Below, in pieces: positions 60,985-64,000 of a stretch of DNA of 64,000 nucleotides. The translations under genes were made by a program, and so were the position numbers. Numbering within the stretch: position 1 is the stretch's first letter; the number at the start of each line of letters is the position of its first letter. The stretch is from a virus. The notes under the pieces are model-generated. The model made no database searches and was not told the origin of the DNA. It worked only from the letters and a program-made list of their open reading frames with translations. The stretch is from the IMG/VR virus record IMGVR_UViG_3300044641_004147, positions 29,347 through 93,346 of that record. One strand, given 5' to 3'.

Positions 60985-61941
60985 ATGAAAAAATTAGCAG
61001 ACTACTTTGTTGAATCTGAACAGGCTGTAACTGAAAAAGCAGTTAGCCAGCAACAGCAAAAATTCATGGGTATGGTTCATGCCATGCAAAAAGGCGAAAA
61101 AGTCAAGGGCGCCAGTCCTGAACTAAAAAAAGTAGCCAGTACAATGAAAAAATCAGATGCCGAAGATTTTGCTAAGACCAAACATAAAGGTCTGCCCAAA
61201 GAAGTTGGCGAAGATGCTGTTGACGACTTCTTGGCTCGGGGTGGAAAAATTCAAGTTGGTAAAACTCATAAGCCTCGCAAAGCCGAAAAGTGGCAAGGGT
61301 CATCGCATATTGGTGCAGCCGGCGGCAAAGGAACAAAAGGTAAAGTATCAGGTATGGGAGCTAATACAAATCCAAAAGGCGGAAAACCTGTGGTTACCGC
61401 AGACATACACACAGAAAGCGCAGTGATGCAAGGCGTTCGTCAAGTATCGGAAGCTAGGCTAATTGCCGAAGCTGGTGTAACTGTTGGTCACATTATTAAG
61501 AGATTCAAACACGAAGTTAAAAACTTTGTCGAAGATGGTGATCTGGACACCGACTTGTATCACGCATTATTTGACTATTATATGGACAACGGCGAAATGC
61601 CTTATGGCGTGGCCAAAGCCCGTAGCGGCGATCCATTTGAGTGGATCAGTGAGCGTTTTTATAGAGATCTTCAAGACGAAGGTCTAGTAGAAGCCGCAGA
61701 TCCTTTAGAAATTCCTGCATACCAGCGCAAGGGCAGTGCAAGATTAGGCAACTTCCCTGCGCCAGTGGCTCCAAAAGTTGATACAATTGGTAAGGCCAGA
61801 CCAGAGAATATTCCGGCTGTACAGCGCAAGGCAGCGGGACAAGATTTCCCTGTAAGTATGGATCAAGTTCAAGACACTAGCGATAAGATTAGTTCACTTG
61901 ATACACTACGCAAAATGGCAGGACTGCCTCCTCGGGTCTAA
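60985..61941 (+). CDS. DUF3008-like protein of T4-like phages
   Basis: 318 residues. The N-terminal SQQQQKFMGMVHAMQKGEK ... SPELKKVASTMKKSDAEDFAKTKHKGLPK matches the DUF3008 pattern as I recall it. It continues with a basic Gly-rich stretch (GGKIQVGKTHKPRKAEKWQGSSHIGAAGGK), a helical domain (TVGHIIKRFKHEVKNFVEDG...DLYHALFDYYMDNGEMP) and a C-terminal tail ending LRKMAGLPPRV. The N-terminus MKKLADYFVESEQAVTEK resembles its upstream neighbour's. Function unknown; the late operon context suggests a virion-internal or assembly role. Confidence 0.72.
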   Translation: MKKLADYFVESEQAVTEKAVSQQQQKFMGMVHAMQKGEKVKGASPELKKVASTMKKSDAEDFAKTKHKGLPKEVGEDAVDDFLARGGKIQVGKTHKPRKAEKWQGSSHIGAAGGKGTKGKVSGMGANTNPKGGKPVVTADIHTESAVMQGVRQVSEARLIAEAGVTVGHIIKRFKHEVKNFVEDGDLDTDLYHALFDYYMDNGEMPYGVAKARSGDPFEWISERFYRDLQDEGLVEAADPLEIPAYQRKGSARLGNFPAPVAPKVDTIGKARPENIPAVQRKAAGQDFPVSMDQVQDTSDKISSLDTLRKMAGLPPRV

Positions 61942-61942
61942 G

Positions 61943-62305
61943 ATGAGAGCTTCCGAGTTCGTTCGTGAGGACAAAAAGCCTTTACGCAAAGCACTGGTGC
62001 AAGCGGCACCTCACTTAACAACTTACGATCAACTAGACAATAACAACAGCCCGTATCTAGCCTACAGATTTGGCGTTGCATTGGCTCCGGCACCCGATAG
62101 TATAGGCTACGCAGAAGGACCAATTGGTAGCAGATTTACCATGGTTGACTACAGTGATGCTGACACTAAAATTCGCAAAGCAGCCGAAAAGAAGATGGGC
62201 ATTAAAAGTAGTTCGGACACTGGTGCAGGGTCCAAAGAACTGCCTGGTATTAACACACAAAGCCCAATGTCTCCAAAAGGGCCAGTTAAGCCTAAGAGAA
62301 AATGA
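61943..62305 (+). CDS. Conserved small phage protein, unknown function
   Basis: 120 residues from ATG 61943, 1 nt after the previous stop. Carries DQLDNNNSPYLAYRFGVALAP and FTMVDYSDADTKIRKAAEKKMG, a pattern I recall in several aquatic T4-like phages without known function. The N-terminus MRASEFVREDKKPLRKAL resembles those of small neighbouring proteins. Ends in an ATGA overlap with the next gene. Confidence 0.72.
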   Translation: MRASEFVREDKKPLRKALVQAAPHLTTYDQLDNNNSPYLAYRFGVALAPAPDSIGYAEGPIGSRFTMVDYSDADTKIRKAAEKKMGIKSSSDTGAGSKELPGINTQSPMSPKGPVKPKRK

Positions 62306-62541
62306 GCGATCCAATCAAGGACTTACAGCACCTAGCCGGAATTAAAAAGAATCAAAGTCCGACTGCAAATCGAGATGGCGGCCTAAGTCCAATTGGTAGT
62401 AATATAAGCGTAACCGGAATGGAAAAGCGCCGGTTAGAAAAAGAACATAACATTAAACCCGGAACTGATGAATGGTTCCAATTATGGTTTAGTCGTCCTT
62501 ACCTAACCGGCGAGCCACCGGTGGGTTCTAAGCGGCATTAA
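62302..62541 (+). CDS. Conserved small phage protein, unknown function
   Basis: 79 residues. MSDPIKDLQHLAGIKKN at the N-terminus and GTDEWFQLWFSRPYLTGEPP at the C-terminus are recurrent in aquatic T4-like phages as I recall them; the function is unknown. It overlaps the previous gene by 4 nt and the 3' end of the convergent HNH gene by 14 nt, so it closes the late operon. Confidence 0.7.
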   Translation: MSDPIKDLQHLAGIKKNQSPTANRDGGLSPIGSNISVTGMEKRRLEKEHNIKPGTDEWFQLWFSRPYLTGEPPVGSKRH

Positions 62542-63064
62542 CAGCCGATTTGTCCACACCTAAATATTTGTACCACGATTCGTGCGGTACATGGAATGGA
62601 CGATTCTTCCACTGTGCAATCAGACTGTAGTAGTCTGGCTTAAACGGCATACGATGTGGCTTCCACAACTTACTGCCCTTTTTGTAATTGCAAGGCTTAC
62701 AGGCTGTCACAGAGTTTTCCCAAGTGGTTTTACCCCCAGCAGCTCTAGGAATCACATGATCCAGTGTTAATTCTTTGTTGTCAAATGTGTCATTGCAGTA
62801 AGCACAGGTATACAGGTCGCGCAAAAACACATTGGCACGACTAAACTTAACCGACTTCTTGTAGTTAAAATACTCTTTGGTCATACAGACGCTGGGTATT
62901 TCCATAGTGATGTGCTCACTACGGATTAACTTACCCGGATAAGTTTCCAAAATTTCTACGCGATCCAAAAAGTACAGTTTTACAGCGTGTTCCCATGGGA
63001 CCACACTCAACGGCAGGATTGAAATTGGATTGAAATCTGCGTTTAATAGAAGTGTTGTGCTCAT
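62528..63064 (-). CDS. HNH endonuclease
   Basis: 178 residues. Zinc-binding CAYC (C87, C90) and CKPC (C122, C125) frame an HNH core with D102-H103 (LTLDHVIPRAAGG), N117 (WENSVTACKPCN) and a final N126 typical of the McrA-like branch. The N-terminal domain (LLLNADFNPISILPLSVVPWEHAVKLYFLDR) is typical of stand-alone phage and bacterial HNH proteins. HNH nucleases next to terL are known to assist packaging cleavage in some phages; here it is divergent and may instead be an early host- or self-DNA nuclease. Confidence 0.88.
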   Translation of the reverse strand: MSTTLLLNADFNPISILPLSVVPWEHAVKLYFLDRVEILETYPGKLIRSEHITMEIPSVCMTKEYFNYKKSVKFSRANVFLRDLYTCAYCNDTFDNKELTLDHVIPRAAGGKTTWENSVTACKPCNYKKGSKLWKPHRMPFKPDYYSLIAQWKNRPFHVPHESWYKYLGVDKSAVNAA

Positions 63065-63069
63065 AAGTA

Positions 63070-63077
63070 TATTTAAC
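63070..63077 (-). promoter_or_regulatory. Predicted late promoter, minus strand (GTTAAATA), leaderless
   Basis: On the minus strand GTTAAATA ends exactly 5 nt before ATG 63064. No ribosome site is present. Together with the sigma70-type promoter further upstream it gives the HNH gene both an early and a late promoter. Confidence 0.6.
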
Positions 63078-63095
63078 CAATCGTCGAACTAGATG

Positions 63096-63124
63096 ATTAT
63101 AACACAAAGCATGTCGAATGTCAA
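63096..63124 (-). promoter_or_regulatory. Perfect-consensus sigma70-type promoter, minus strand
   Basis: Minus-strand TTGACA (63124-63119), a 17-nt spacer and TATAAT (63101-63096). It drives the HNH gene and overlaps the first codons of the divergent terL gene. Confidence 0.8.
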
Positions 63125-64000
63125 ATTTAAAACCACTCGAGAATTCGTTAATTAAGCGACCGCACCAACAGCAGTCGTGGACCGAACACGATCTAATCGA
63201 GTTTGCTCGTTGTGCAGACCCAGCAACCGGGCCGGCATACTTTATGAATAATTACTTTTACATACAGCATCCTACCAAGGGCAGTATGTTATACAAGGCT
63301 TTTAGTTTTCAGGAAAAACTAATTGACACATATCATAACAACAGATTCAGTATTGCATTGATGCCTCGCCAGACTGGTAAAAGTACATCGGCTGCTGGGT
63401 ACTTACTGTGGTACGCAATGTTTGTTCCGGACAGCACTATATTGATTGCCGCACACAAGTACACAGGCGCACAGGAAATTATGCAACGGGTACGATACGC
63501 ATATGAAAATGTACCTAACTTTATTCGTGCAGGTGTGACCAGTTACAACAAGGGTAGCATAGACTTTGAAAACGGATCGCGCATAGTAGCACAGACAACT
63601 ACAGAAACAACCGGTCGTGGTATGTCTATATCACTACTATACTGTGACGAGTTTGCGTTCGTTAGACCCAGCATTGCCAAAGAATTCTGGACTAGTATTT
63701 CGCCTACACTATCAACCGGTGGTAAGGCCATTATTACCAGCACACCCAACAGCGATGAAGACCAGTTTGCTGAAATTTGGAAAAGTTCAAATAAAACTAT
63801 TGACGAGTTTGGTAACGAAACAGGCATCGGCCGCAATGGTTTTAAGTCCTATAAAGCACACTGGAGCGAGCACCCTGATCGCGATGAACAATGGAAATCT
63901 GAAGAAATGGGTCGCATTGGCGAAGAGCGGTTCCGCCGAGAACACGAATGCGAGTTCTTAATTTTTGATGAGACACTGATCAATTCTATCACTTTAGCTG
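63118..64000 (+). CDS. terL: Terminase large subunit, T4 gp17-like, 3' end outside window
   Basis: 294 codons are visible before the window ends. ATPase motifs: Walker A MPRQTGKST (82-90), Walker B LLYCDEFAF (173-181) and the coupling motif TSTP (207-210), all as in T4 gp17 (SRQLGKTT, YIDECAF). TTTETTGRGMS precedes Walker B as expected. The Walker A lies about 80 residues nearer the N-terminus than in T4, so the N-terminal region is shorter. The ATG at 63118 is chosen because the ATG at 63110 region opens a different, short frame; no Shine-Dalgarno is visible. It packages DNA into the prohead; the nuclease domain lies beyond the window. Confidence 0.93.
   Translation, partial: MSNLKPLENSLIKRPHQQQSWTEHDLIEFARCADPATGPAYFMNNYFYIQHPTKGSMLYKAFSFQEKLIDTYHNNRFSIALMPRQTGKSTSAAGYLLWYAMFVPDSTILIAAHKYTGAQEIMQRVRYAYENVPNFIRAGVTSYNKGSIDFENGSRIVAQTTTETTGRGMSISLLYCDEFAFVRPSIAKEFWTSISPTLSTGGKAIITSTPNSDEDQFAEIWKSSNKTIDEFGNETGIGRNGFKSYKAHWSEHPDRDEQWKSEEMGRIGEERFRREHECEFLIFDETLINSITLA

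Overview
The window is a 64 kb piece of a contractile-tailed, T4-like bacteriophage genome, probably from an aquatic phage of the broad group that includes T4-like cyanophages and pelagimyophages. The evidence is a set of recognisable T4 core genes: neck gp13 and gp14-like, tail-sheath stabiliser gp15-like, sheath gp18, tube gp19, head-completion gp4, small and large terminase gp16 and gp17, and a gp1-like dNMP kinase. T4-style late promoters (NNTAAATA) also stand in front of most virion genes. No tRNA, rRNA, CRISPR array or insertion sequence was seen. The host is not decided by the sequence; near-perfect TTGACA/TATAAT promoters suggest a bacterium with an ordinary sigma70.

Positions 1-41187 are one uninterrupted plus-strand block of about two dozen tail-fibre/adhesin genes. 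They are assembled from a small vocabulary of modules: collagen-like G-x-y runs (GFTGSxG), glycine-rich sandwich-like domains ending in GGSGIVIIRY, LamG/concanavalin-like lectin domains (14 counted), IPT/TIG and He_PIG Ig-like domains, a shared fibre-shaft repeat, and one cupredoxin-like domain. One large adhesin is interrupted by an in-frame TAG at 19356.

Positions 41229-45173 encode a 1314-residue protein with five consecutive sugar-transfer and methyl-transfer domains. It is read from a consensus sigma70-type promoter whose predicted start site is the ATG itself. Then come a 59-residue late gene and a convergent minus-strand operon (gp14-like, gp15-like, Nudix). Positions 48367-51751 hold three plus-strand sigma70-type promoters and the gp13 gene.

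Positions 52165-62541 are the late sheath, tube, tube-like, gp4, gp16 run plus a cluster of conserved charged proteins. The window ends with a minus-strand HNH nuclease facing away from the terminase large subunit, which runs off the end.

Two regulatory patterns stand out. First, several late promoters sit inside inverted repeats whose right arm holds the Shine-Dalgarno or start codon. Transcripts reading in from upstream would hide the ribosome site, while transcripts starting at the late promoter would not. This is the logic known for T4 genes e, soc and 49. Second, several promoters, both sigma70-type (exactly 6 nt from -10 to ATG) and late (4-5 nt from motif to ATG), predict leaderless mRNAs.
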